Assembly: GCA_009746045.1 (NCBI GenBank)
Contig: RPFO01000156.1
Coordinates: 2,944,452-2,998,137 of the forward strand
DNA length: 53,686 nt
Reading direction: 5' to 3'
DNA from: Mesostigma viride
Taxonomy: Eukaryota; Streptophyta; Mesostigmatophyceae; Mesostigmatales; Mesostigmataceae
Below the pieces are notes generated by a model, which was not told the origin of the DNA, did no database searches, and saw nothing but the letters and a program-made list of their open reading frames with translations. Positions 43,293 through 53,686 of the stretch are shown here, piece by piece. The position numbers were made by a program, and so were the translations under genes. Every line of letters starts with the position of its first letter. Position 1 is the stretch's first letter.

Positions 43293-46200
43293 CTACTGAA
43301 CAGGTCTCTTCTTGGCCAAGTTCGTGAGCCGTTTCTCGACGTCTGTCGGAATGGTCAAGATGGCCTGGCGATTGTTAGCTGGGTTGACAACAATGGTGTG
43401 TTCGAACCCCGCGTCCATGCACAGGTAGCAATTGACCAAGTTTGGCTGTTCAGCTTGCGCATCGGCGTCCATTTTGAACATCGTCGCCATACCCGGAAAT
43501 CTGTCCCAGTAGCGCACCCCCACCACCCATTGTCCCTTACGGAACAACTCCCTATCGACCTTGCCGTTTCTGTCGGCCACTCGCCTCACGAAAGTAGCGG
43601 CCACCTGATAAGGCTCCTGCAAGACTTCCGCTAGCCAATATGGATGATCTGGATCGTGGGACTCATCACCAGAGTAGGACTCGACGGCAAAAATGTCTCG
43701 CAGCTTCAGTCTCCTTCCCATCATCGTCCTCTCTGCCTGTAGTCTGTTCAGTCGCGTCCCTGCGTGCCCCCCTTGTCCGTTTGGGTTCCTTTGCACTGGC
43801 TCCCCCAGTTTGTGGAGCTTCATCCGAGCACCTCCCACATTCCAGCCGTCCATGTCGGTCCACTCCTTTCGACAATCCCACCACCTTTCCTCGGCGCACG
43901 CACCGCCACAATAGCAGGAATACTGGCGCAGCATTAAGCGCGTCACATTCGACTTGTCCATGCGCCACCAGTGCGCCTTCTTCACTCCTTTGATTTCGCC
44001 GCGCCCTGGGCTGTAAGGAAGCACCTGCGCGTCGAAGACAAGATTTGCACAAGGGAAAGTTGAAGTTACGAGACCATCGAGCTAGTTGTGTTTTATTAAG
44101 CACTCCTGATCGCCAGGACTCCAAGAACGCCCTAGAAACGACGGCCGGCGTAACTATTCCCTGAACGAGGACTGTACACTTAATTACCTCGGGGAACTCG
44201 AAGAAGTTACGCCTGGTCGTTGTGGTCCCGCCCACCGCCCCCGACGCCAGATTCTCCACCAACTGGGCGGCCGTCTGTTTGTCCTGGTTCTCTTCCCTGA
44301 TGTGCCACCTCCTCAACATGCACTTCACAGTCCCACCAGCTCCATCCACCTCCCCCTTTCCGTGCTGCTCCCCAAAGTAATTCCACTCAAATGACTCCAG
44401 GTGCGGATCCTCCGTCAGCAGCCGGGCCACTTCCGCGATCACATTCCTTGACTTGAACTGCATGGAGCAATTGTCCGACCACCCAATGAAGCGCTTCACC
44501 TCTACCCCTTCTGACCGTAGTGTCGCCAGGATTTTGAGGATAGCAAAACGGAGGGCCCGCCCGTCCCTTTTCATTCCGCCCTGTCCGATGAAGTGAAACT
44601 CCCTTCTCACGACCTTTCCCGACGCTGGATCCAAGTAGCGCACGATCCAGGGCATAAGGACGAATGTGACTGGATGCCAATACTGTGCTTGGAGATTGTG
44701 ATAGGTGTAAGACTGGTAGTTCTCGGCGTAATCTGTGTGGCATACAAGGTCCCCCACCCGCATCCTTGAGAGACATTCCTTGGAGGCGTCCGCTTGCCAC
44801 CACGCGTTGAAGCAATGCTGGATGAAGTCCGGCCACTTGTCCACAATTGCCTCCTTTAGCTCCGTTGGTGTGGACTTGACGTCGACTTGCGTCAATCGCT
44901 GCCCACCAGCCTTTGCGATCTCGTCACAGTCGTCCTGCATATGCGCAGTGTGCACATACAGAAAAGACATCAACTTCGACCCACCAATGACCTGTAGAAA
45001 GAAAAAAGACAGGACCTCAGGAAAAATTGAAAAAGAAACGCCTTGGGGCGCAACCACTCCACTAAAAATTACCTCTGGCCCAAGAACTTCAGGAAACATT
45101 GCAAAAGAAACGCCTTGGGGCGCAACCACTCCACTAAAAATTACCTCTGGCCCAAGAACCGCACCCGGCGGCACATCCTGCATCTCGTATCTGGTCCATG
45201 AAATCAGGTGGTTGGAAGCCTCCTCCCGTTCGCATAACATGAAGTTCCGAATTCCACACTTGGGAGCCAGGCAAGTGCCCAACACACAAGCCTTACGCCG
45301 GATCGAGCAAACCCCCAACTCCTCGCCCAGGTCATGATCGGGCACCCCTTCCTCGTCGTCCAGCACCCTCCCATGCATGGGCAGATCCTCAAGTTCGCCC
45401 TGAAAAGGCTGAACCTGCGGCCGCGACGACCCCACAGACGACCTCGAACCTCCCCCCTCCCTCATCCCCTCCACCTCACAAGTAAACTTGTTCACCCACT
45501 CTGTCGTGTGAGTGGCTTTGAAAATGGAACATGTGGGCACGGACGACCCCACGTCGAGCTGGCTACCATGATCGCACGCGTGGCATTCAGGTCCGCACTC
45601 GCATCTGGCATGAAAAGTTGCACGAAATTTGGCCAACCCCCCAACCATGGACTGCATGGTAGTGTGGTGCTGGCATGCGCACAAGTTCCGCATTTTCCAC
45701 CGCCCCTTGACGCATGCGGGCATATGCTTGCAAAAAGTAGTGTATCCCACATGAACTGTGCTCTTCTGATTCGTGCGTAGCATTGACATCCCTGCCTCCG
45801 TCTCCAAAATCACCTGATTTCCCCCCCTCACACCCTCCTCTCCCTCCCCCCCCCCCCCTCCCTACTGTCCATCCGCCGCGGTGGCTTCAACTCCGGATGG
45901 CGGGAAATGAACACTTCGTAAATCTTCGACTTGGAGACAGTATAGTAGCGCGCACCCTCCGAAAACGCTAGTGTATGTTTGTAATCCTTTCTTGTCCATT
46001 CACAATGAACATCCTTCATGTTCGGAGACGCCCGCGTCAAGTTATCATCCCTCCAGCACGCTTGTATCAGGGCAATGACTTCCGTCGGAAGCTCGTTTTC
46101 CTCTCTCCTCTCTGGCGCACTCATCAAAAGGTCGTCCTCCCCTTCTTCCATTCCATCCCTGTGACCCCGAACAGTTGCGACAAAGCGCCTGTCAATCCCG

Positions 46201-46496
46201 AACGCGCGCTCCACAATCCTGTCCGGGACGCCCTCCATTGCCTTCGTAACAAGTCCACACAAGGCCCACCTAAGCCCACGATCCTTCTCAGATGTTCCCA
46301 AGTCGCCAAAAGCCTTCTTGATGGTATCCCGAAGAGATTCCGCCCAACTTTCAGGAAGCCCGTCGTCACAGTTCTTCCTCTTCTTAATGCCGTTGCTCTC
46401 CGCCACCATGGCATTTAGTCTTGAAGCTGCGCAAGACAGAACCTCCGCGCTCATCTCTGGCGTCCTGTGGTTGTTTGCTTTCACGTGTTCCGCCAT
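43293..46496 (-). CDS. DDE-type transposase of a DNA transposon, with introns
   Basis: Transcript order: 46496 to about 45830 (N-terminal part, MAEHVKANNHRTPEMSAEVL); then about 45831-45145; intron 45144-44992; 44991-44188; intron 44187-44025; 44024-43293. The first two parts are in different frames next to a run of 13 G/C at about 45846-45858, so an indel or assembly error is likely there. Features: HVGYTTFCKHMPACVKGRW and a Cys/His-rich block (ECGPECHACDHG), then HTDYAENYQ, GWSDNCSMQFKSRN and NYFGEQHGKGEVDGAGGTVK, which look like the three acidic positions of an RNase H-fold (D codons at 44731-44733 and 44473-44475). A C-terminal block GVKKAHWWRMDKSN, CYCGGACAEERWWDC and GQWVVGVRYWDRFPG follows. 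The HGKG-DG-GG-K signature occurs in many uncharacterised eukaryotic transposon proteins; I cannot name the superfamily with certainty. The ends and the exact start are uncertain. Confidence 0.65.
45019..45162 (-). repeat. 72-bp tandem duplication across a transposase splice donor
   Basis: Copies 45019-45090 and 45091-45162 differ at a few bases. Each contains, on the minus strand, the exon end GTTCTTGGGCCAGAG and the donor GTAATTTTTAG. The outer copy is the true exon 3' end and the inner copy is a decoy 72 bp inside the intron. The intron (153 bp) has no stop in frame, so the retained form would still be translatable. Confidence 0.88.
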
Positions 46497-46779
46497 GATA
46501 GGAAAGATGTCATTGGCAATTTTGTACCCCTTGTTCTCGATGTACTTGTCGCTCCAGGACCGCGAAGTGCAGGCTCCCGGTCGTCATTGGACAAGGGACG
46601 CGAACCGTCGGAAACGGCCCCCCGCCCCGATCGCGCCATCAGACTTTGGTCAGACGGCAGCTGATTTTTTTCGCCTCTTAATCCCGCGGCACCGAAAGCC
46701 CTGAGGATGAGTAATGATAAATAATCACCATTAAAGACACGACGAAAACGATGGGCATCAAACAAGAACGACAAGCGTC

Positions 46780-47340
46780 ATTAATAACGCCGGCCGGCGC
46801 AACTGGATACATGTAAACCATACAAAAGTGATTTTATGAAACACATACAGTTTGTCATTAATAACGACGGCCGGCGTAACTCGGGCGCAATTAAAAACCA
46901 TTAAGAAGCAACTCAGGATATGCAGGCAGAAATCCTTCAGGTGTAAAAAAGATGTACAAACACACTTTTGGTAATGGGGCCTGATTGCGCAACTGCAAGA
47001 TACCATTGGAAACGCCGGCCGGCGCAACTGGATGCATGTAAACCATACAAAAGTGATTTGCACAAAACCCCTACAATTTGTCATGAGTAACGACGGCCGG
47101 CGTAACTCGGTTGCATTTGAAAACCACAAAGAAGCAACTCAGGTAGTGAAGGCGGAAATCCCAGAGGTGATAAAATGTTTACCAACACAAAATGTTGATA
47201 AGCGTGCAAGCTTTTGCAAGTGCGCGCAAGATACCATTGGAAACGCCGGCCGGCGCAACTGGAACACCAAAACAAAAAACTTGATTTGCACGAAACCCAT
47301 TCAGTTCGTCATGGATAACGACGGCCGGCGCAACTTCATG
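46780..47340. repeat. Array with a palindromic GGCCGGC core behind the transposase gene
   Basis: Twelve-base cores CGCCGGCCGGCG and CGACGGCCGGCG alternate at 46788, 46865, 47013, 47091, 47244 and 47319, each followed by CAAC or TAAC. Spacing alternates between about 76 and 150 bp, so a unit of about 226 bp is repeated almost three times. A seventh core lies at 44139-44150 inside the last transposase intron. They could be subterminal transposase-binding sites (inference). Confidence 0.85.
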
Positions 47341-49620
47341 GCACTCACCACTTTCACCAAATGCCATGTCGCCATTATATTGAGGAAAGCGAAGTATGCC
47401 CACTTGAAGCTGTGGTCTGCAGAACATTGACACAAAATATGCATGGTATTTCAAGCAATGAATGCTATGTGTCAGGCATCAATGTCTTTATTGTATCCAA
47501 ATGTGGTTAGGACGGAGGTTTACATTGGTGCTATTTTAAGACAATGGCGTATAACCAAACATTGCACACACTCAAGAGTGTACTTATGCTGAACTGGAAA
47601 GGAACATTAAACCCCAATAAGGTAGATATTTTTCTTTTACATTTTAATTTTTTATTACTATTTATATAATATTATATTATATATATATTATATTATTATA
47701 TTATGTTATATGAAATAACATTAAAATTAACATAAAATTAAAATTATATTTTTATTATAGTATATTATATAATATTATTATATATTATATTCACGATGCT
47801 CTGTGTATTAATGACATATCAGACACACCTACATCACATCGCCTTGATGTTTCCGTTTATGGGTCCGGTCGGGCGTTGGTAGCTGGTCGACAACAATTCT
47901 ACATTTCCTAAAAAAAAATGCGACCGTGCCTACATTCGAAGGCGCGCTGTGGCTGACCTGAACTATCGGTGAACACCTCGGCGTCACTTGACCGGCCTAG
48001 GTTGACATTTCGGCAGAGTAACGCTGCTTAAAGGATCATTGCGTAGTTCGCGCATTTGGCTCTTTATATATGTTTTTGGAGACGACGAGCAAGCATCCGA
48101 TTGGTCAGCCAATTCCTGTCCAGTCCTCGGACAGTGTCCAATCCGGTGCTTGGGATCCAGAAAACGTGCTCGAGCCTGGCCACTCTGTCGCGGGCGCCGC
48201 GCTAGTGGCGTCGCGCCCAAACCTGACCAGGCCATAGGAAAGGGCGGGGGCGAATGCAAGAATTATTGTTATATCCTGACCTGTCCTGGGGAAGGTCCGG
48301 GGCGAATGCAAGAATTAATATACCTGCGTATGCAACCAACACGGCCGATCCACATACATAATCCGACTGAGCTGGACGGTACGGACCAAATTTCGGTGCA
48401 AATTGAGGCCCAAAAGCTATGTCGGCTGATTTATGGCGGCGACTGCCTTTAGACGAAACGTGACAAATCTGGCACGCGGAAAGCAGAAATGCTCGATTGT
48501 TGGAGAAAATTAGTTACTGATTCTAATTTATGGCGGGATGGTTGCGATCTATAATGTCGCGGGCTTTTTTTCTTTGCCATCGGCAGGGGGGGTCCGGCCT
48601 GAATTTCTGTCGGGATGAATAAAGTATATTGGATGCCTGCCGGGTTGATTGTCGATTGTTGCCAGTTTTGATGGTCGTAAGGAAAGCTAGTTTAATGATG
48701 TTTCTAAAGCCGTAAAAATTCCCGCTGCTATCTTTACCTTTCCCGTCATTTTGCGGTAAGATAACATTAGCCCTGCGCGATGCGTACTGCCCAACCACTC
48801 CATGAAAGGGTGGACTTTCTTGTGCGCCTGGGCACGAATAAATGCCCGTTATGGTACGTTCTTGTGTTAAACGTCTTAAGCTTGCGTTTTCCTGCTTTCT
48901 TACCTCGTTGAGCGTAAGCTTTTTGCCTTTTTCCGGCCAGATGCAGCCAGAAAGTTGCGGGTCCTGGCGCTGCATCGCTGGATTCCTGGGTGTCTTTTAG
49001 CTAGTTAATCGTCTGTGACGTGGCTGGCTTTCTGCAGCGCGTGGCCCGCAACCTGTCGGGAAGGTGTAATGCTTTTATTTCCATGCTTCTCTGAAATTTC
49101 TTTTGCTTTATAGACAGTTGTGTTCGAGGAAATTCACGCGGTCTTCCTAAGCAGCGGCATCATTTTCCCCAGACACTGACGAGCTGGCACCTGTCTCCTA
49201 AAGAGAGCGGCTCGTGCTTGTTAGAAAGGAGGCAGTGTGCATTTTGCGGGACACAATGCTTTGGTGGCACATGCGTCAGGTAGGCTGTTCCAATGGTCTC
49301 TTCACCTTTCCCACTGAGTAAATGTTAGCATTTGTCATGCTAACCAGAGCAGCTAGCCACAGGTTGGCTGGATAAAAAGTCAGCTTATTTTCTCTTTATA
49401 TACTGCGTGTGTGGTCCTCCACGTGTCCGGCTTGTTGGGCATTTTGGAAGAGGGTTTATAATGTGTTGTTGGGTGGAACAACTTGGTTGTTGGCACAAAA
49501 TCACACATTATTAGCCTGAGATAGGCATGACATATGCTGCTCAGGCGTGTCGTCCTACCAGCCTTGTTGTTAAGGGTAGACTCACAAGGCTGGCTGTGCC
49601 GATGGAGGGGTGGGGCGTGC
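47341..49620. other. AT-rich tract and unassigned DNA
   Basis: 47640-47800 is almost pure A/T (TATA/ATTA). The words GGCGAATGCAAGAATTA and a GGTCCGGGG context repeat near 48248 and 48300. A 150-codon minus-strand frame (48523-48975, starts MQRQDPQLSGCIWPEKGKK) matches nothing that I know and lacks support. The right end of the DNA transposon may lie in this region. Confidence 0.5.
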
Positions 49621-49621
49621 T

Positions 49622-50105
49622 AGCCCCCCCCCACACCCACGCATGCATGCTAGCCCACCCCCACACCCACGCATGCATGCTAGCCCCCCCACACCCACGC
49701 ATGCATGCTAGCCCCCCCCACACCCACGCATGCATGCTAGCCCACACTCACACCCACGCATGCATGCTAGCCCACCCCCACACCCACGCATGCATGCTAG
49801 CCCCCCCACACACCCACGCATGCATGCCAGCCCCCCCCACACCCACGCATGCATGACAGCCCCCCCACACACCCACGCATGCATGCTAGCCCCCCCACAC
49901 ACCCACGCATGCATGCCAGCCCCCATACACACCCACGCATGCATGCCAGCCCCCCCCACACCCACGCATGCATGCTAGCCCCCCACACACACCCACGCAT
50001 GCATGCCAGCCCCCCACACACCCACGCATGCAGGCTAGCCCCCCCCACACCCACGCATGCATGCCAGCCCACCCCCACACCCACGCGTGCATGCCAGCCC
50101 ACCCC
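49622..50105. repeat. 29-30 bp minisatellite (CACCCACGCATGCATGC)
   Basis: About 16 units of CCACACCCACGCATGCATGC plus TAGCCCCCC or CAGCCCCCC. The GCATGC palindrome is kept in nearly every copy and the C tract varies in length. The His-Ala-Cys-Met and Cys-Met-Arg-Gly frames are artefacts. Confidence 0.97.
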
Positions 50106-50384
50106 TAGCTTGAGCGTGCTTGTAAAGTTTTTGCATGGTTTATTAAAATGAGTGGAATATGTATTTATTGCATTAAATGTTAATTTTATCATGAATGAAA
50201 ATGGTCAACATTGCCGAAGTGCCCCTAAATTGCTCAATATTGTGTGCTCAAGAATTCAATGAGGATTGTCATCATGGAAACCCGCACAAATTCACGATTC
50301 CGGGCATGCATGTGAAAGTATCAAGAACAATTTTCAATTAAGAATGGTATCTCATTGTTCCATGAATCAATATGACTCCATGTG

Positions 50385-52035
50385 TAGACAAGCCATGATG
50401 ACCCATGGGAGCCTGAATCCTCATCATTAAATACATAAATGCCACCCATGTACGTAGACGGGCCATGATGACACCATGGAGCCTGAATCCTCATCATTAA
50501 TTACATTGCCACCATGTACGTACACGGGCAATGATGACACCATGGGAGCCTGAATCCTCATCATTAATTACATAAATGCCAACCATGTACGTAGGCCAGC
50601 CATGATGACACCATGGAGCCTGAATCCTCATCATTAATTCATACATGCCAACATGTACGTAGACGGGCCATGATGACACCATGGGAGCCTGAATCCTCAT
50701 CATTTTCTGACATCCATGTACGTAGGCCAGCCATGATGACACCATGGGAGCCTGAATCCTCATCATTTTTTACATAAGCCATCCATGTACGTAGGGCCAT
50801 GATGACACCATGGGAGCCTGAATCCTCATCATTAATACATACATGCCATCCATGTACGTACACGGGCCATGATGACACCATGGGAGCCTGAATCCTCATC
50901 ATTTACTATTCCTTGACATCCATGTACGTAGGCCAGCCATGATGACACCATGGGAGCCTGAATCCTCATCATTTTTTTTTCTTACATAAATGCCAACCAT
51001 GTAGGTAGACAGCCATGATGACACCATGGGAGCCTGAATCCTCATCATTTTTTCATTACATAAATGCCAACCATGTACGTAGACAAGCCATGATGACACC
51101 ATGGGAGCCTGAATCCTCATCATTTACATAAATGCCATCCATGTACGTAGACGGGCCATGATGACACCATGGGAGCCTGAATCCTCATCATTAATTACAA
51201 AATGCCATCCATGTACGTAGACGGGCCATGATGACACCATGGGAGCCTGAATCCTCATCATTTACTATTCCTTGACATCCATGTACGTACACGGGCCATG
51301 ATGACACCATGGGAGCCTGAATCCTCATCATTTTTTTTCTGACATCCATGTACATACGTAGGCCAGCCATGATGACACCATGGAGCCTGAATCCTCATCA
51401 TTAATTACATACATGCCATCCATGTACGTAGACGGGCCATGATGACACCATGGAGCCTGAATCCTCATCATTAATTACATAAATGCCAACCATGTACATA
51501 CACGGGCAATGATGACACCATGGGAGCCTGAATCCTCATCATTAATTACATAAATGCCAACCATGAACGTAGACGGGCCATGGTGACCCCATGGGAGCCT
51601 GAATCCTCATCATTAATTACATAAATGCCATCCATGTACGTAGGCCAGCCATGATGACACTATGGGAGCCTGAATCCTCATCATTAATTTCATACATGCC
51701 AACAACACGTATACAAGCCATGATGACACCAATGGAGCCTGAATCCTCATCATTAATTACATAAATGCCATTCATGTACGTACACGGGCAATGATGACAC
51801 CATGGGAGCCTGAATCCTCATCATTAATTACATAAATGCCAACCATGAACGTAGACGGGCCATGGTGACCCCATGGGAGCCTGAATCCTCATCATTAATT
51901 ACATAAATGCCATCCATGTACGTAGGCCAGCCATGATGACACTATGGGAGCCTGAATCCTCATCATTAATTTCATACATGCCAACAACACGTATACAAGC
52001 CATGATGACACCATGGGAGCCTGAATCCTCATCAG
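50385..52035. repeat. Satellite of about 70 bp, about 23 copies
   Basis: A conserved block (GCCATGATGACACCATGGGA, GCCTGAATCCTCATCATT) alternates with a more variable block (TACATAAATGCCATCCATGT, ACGTAGACGG). The conserved block begins with ATGATGA and ends TCATCAT, so it can form a hairpin. Longer blocks near 51550-51710 and 51835-51995 are nearly identical, which shows recent multi-unit duplication. Confidence 0.95.
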
Positions 52036-53686
52036 TTAGAAAGAGCTCTCAACGTATGTGAGCTCTTGATCTTTCACAGCGCGTCTTAGCCAATGTTGCA
52101 AGGCAGCAACCTTAAAATCTGTTCACCAGGCCACGACCACAATGGGCACTTCCACGACCAAGGTGGCACCACGGTTCGTGCTTTCCGAGATAGCTGGTCA
52201 TCCCCATGACCAAGCTATATCCTTGCGTTGTTCCTCGTTCCCATCGGCGTGACGAGGCACGTGCAGGCGTGCAAGCAAATCCTCAACGTCCACTGGCATC
52301 AGTGCAGAGCCAGGACGAACTGGATTTGCCTAGACTCTGCAACCTAGGAAGTACAGGACCTGTCACAAGCCTGCAAGGCCTAGTATCCTTGCAGCCCTGT
52401 GCCAGCTCCGGTACCCTACTAGTTGCAGGCTGCTGCTCCTCCTGGTCTACGTGGACCACAGTCACGTGATAGACAGGCTAAGCCTGTGCAGGCACGGCCT
52501 GCCACGTGTCCTGTCCACTACACCAGAGGACTGCACCCTAGTCGGCCACGGACGGCTAGGACTTCGGGACTTGATATCTTTTTCGTCCCTTGTCTGTTTC
52601 AGGCGGTCAGCACGGCGTTGGAAAGGTCTTTCCAAACTGCATCCACTTAGCATATTGGTTGCCCAAAATGCTAACTCCAACCCTTTCTTCTTTTGGAGCT
52701 GGACCAGCTTGAAACCAGCCTAACCTTGCTTGTGCTCACTCAGCCACAGACCGCTTGGTCCCTTGGGGTTGATCAGACCTGGTAGGGCCCAGGGTCCTGC
52801 CTCCTTTGGGTAACAACATATACGCCCTTGGACCAGGCTAGGTATACTGGCCAGTGAATCAGAGGTCACCCCAGGTTATCCCCTGACCCCTTGGTCAGCT
52901 CCCAACCTTTCCTTGGGAACTTGGTGTTAGATTAAAGTCAAGGCACATTACCTAGTCCAATGGCTGGGATTAAAGGATGCCAAGAACGTATTATTGTGAG
53001 TTCCTGATCTTTCACAGTTATCACAGGCGCCCGTTCTTATGGCGCCCGCCTTGGCCAGCCTTTCCCTTTTATGCTCAAAGAGACTCAGGTAGCACCTTTA
53101 CAAATACTGCCTTATTGGGGAGCCCATGTCTTCACTGGGTGTTAAGCCCAGGAATCACTCATGCCAGGCTGTGGCTCTGCTGGGGAATTGAACCCCACCC
53201 CAACCTCCAGGTTTATAGATGACCTGGAACTTTACACAAGAGAAACATTACAACCATGAGAACAACATGAGAATGACATGACATGGTTATGTTTTATTCA
53301 AGCAATATATAACCCAGAATGTGGCTCCCTGGCAACCATGTTCCACATGGTCACACAACCAGGTTCTTTATTAGCAACAGGTTGGAAACAAGCACTAGAA
53401 AACATATATACAGCAACCTGTAAGAACCAACATTCGGGTTGCCCTTGCATGGCCTAACTGTTTGAGGCCAAAGGCGTCGACTTAAGTCCTGGCGACTCTT
53501 CTGAACCCCATGGGGAGGGCCAGGCATGATTCTCAGCTGGTAGGAGTGACATTCCACACCAACTCCTGTCCAGGAGGGTGTACCTAACCTGAAGGACCGG
53601 CTGTGAACCAGTAAGCACCAGTCACCACTTGGTACTTTGGTCAAGCAGCCCACTGGGGACACCCAAGCTGAAGCAAGGCCTGGTCA
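52036..53686. other. Unassigned right end of the window
   Basis: No gene recognised; all frames are below 110 codons. GAGCTCTTGATCTTTCACAG at about 52060 recurs as GAGTTCCTGATCTTTCACAG at about 52998. The minus strand near 53195 has TGGGG-TTCAATT-CCCCA, a perfect tRNA T-arm, but no rest of a tRNA around it. This could be the edge of another mobile element. Confidence 0.4.

Noticed and set aside
42900-48000. Terminal inverted repeats of the DNA transposon
   Set aside because: I compared both flanks by eye and found no convincing pair, so the element ends are left open.
48523-48975. 150-codon minus-strand frame
   Set aside because: There is no family signature, no splice context and no coding bias that I can defend, so I mention it only in the region entry.
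50385-52035. Regular repeats with spacers, similar to a CRISPR array
   Set aside because: The DNA is eukaryotic, spacers are themselves related to each other, no cas genes are present, and larger blocks are duplicated. It is a satellite.
53165-53215. Possible tRNA or primer-binding site on the minus strand
   Set aside because: The T-arm is perfect, but no acceptor partner, D-arm or anticodon arm is present. No LTR end lies next to it.

Overview
The window is nuclear DNA of a photosynthetic eukaryote, most likely a green alga. Both recognisable host genes are split by many GT-AG introns. The EB1 homologue has the plant-type N-terminus ([13 protein letters not shown]). There are TTTAGGG-type repeats near 32.5 kb, and the introns are packed with simple-sequence and minisatellite DNA. 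No prokaryotic operon logic applies and no organelle gene was seen.

Layout. (1) 142-4964, minus strand: an eight-exon EB1-family microtubule plus-end-binding protein, 304 aa, reconstructed completely with every splice phase consistent. (2) 4965-5811: a shared divergent promoter region. (3) 5812-38806, plus strand: a 29-exon gene for the largest subunit of RNA polymerase III (RPC1/POLR3A/NRPC1), 1,379 aa, spread over 33 kb. About 29 kb of that is intron. (4) 38807-40462: downstream DNA with decayed copies of the last RPC1 exon end. (5) 40463-42372: a short LINE-like insertion that carries only an ORF1 gene and is bracketed by an 11-bp target-site duplication. (6) 43293-about 47340: a DNA transposon on the minus strand with an intron-containing DDE-type transposase gene, and an array of a palindromic GGCCGGC motif behind it. 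(7) 47340-53686: AT-rich DNA, a 29-30 bp minisatellite, a roughly 70-bp satellite, and sequence with no gene that I recognise.

The most unusual property is how the RPC1 introns are built. In at least a dozen introns the intron holds one to six decayed copies of the immediately adjacent exon end together with its splice site: 3' exon end plus GT donor, or AG acceptor plus 5' exon start. Clear examples are introns 5, 6, 10, 11, 12, 14, 15, 18, 19, 22, 23, 24, 26 and 27, and the DNA after exon 29. In intron 12 the copied exon/donor junction has become a perfect 61-bp tandem array. In intron 24 the copied acceptor forms a ladder of decoys. The same process has hit an intron of the transposase gene. 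The pattern suggests that tandem duplication across splice junctions drives intron growth in this genome and fills it with decoy splice sites.

How the genes work together: EB1 (cytoskeleton) and RPC1 (transcription of tRNA, 5S and other small RNAs) are housekeeping genes that share only a promoter region. The mobile elements to their right are unrelated passengers. All exon coordinates come from reading the sequence by eye with protein-family knowledge and have no transcript support.
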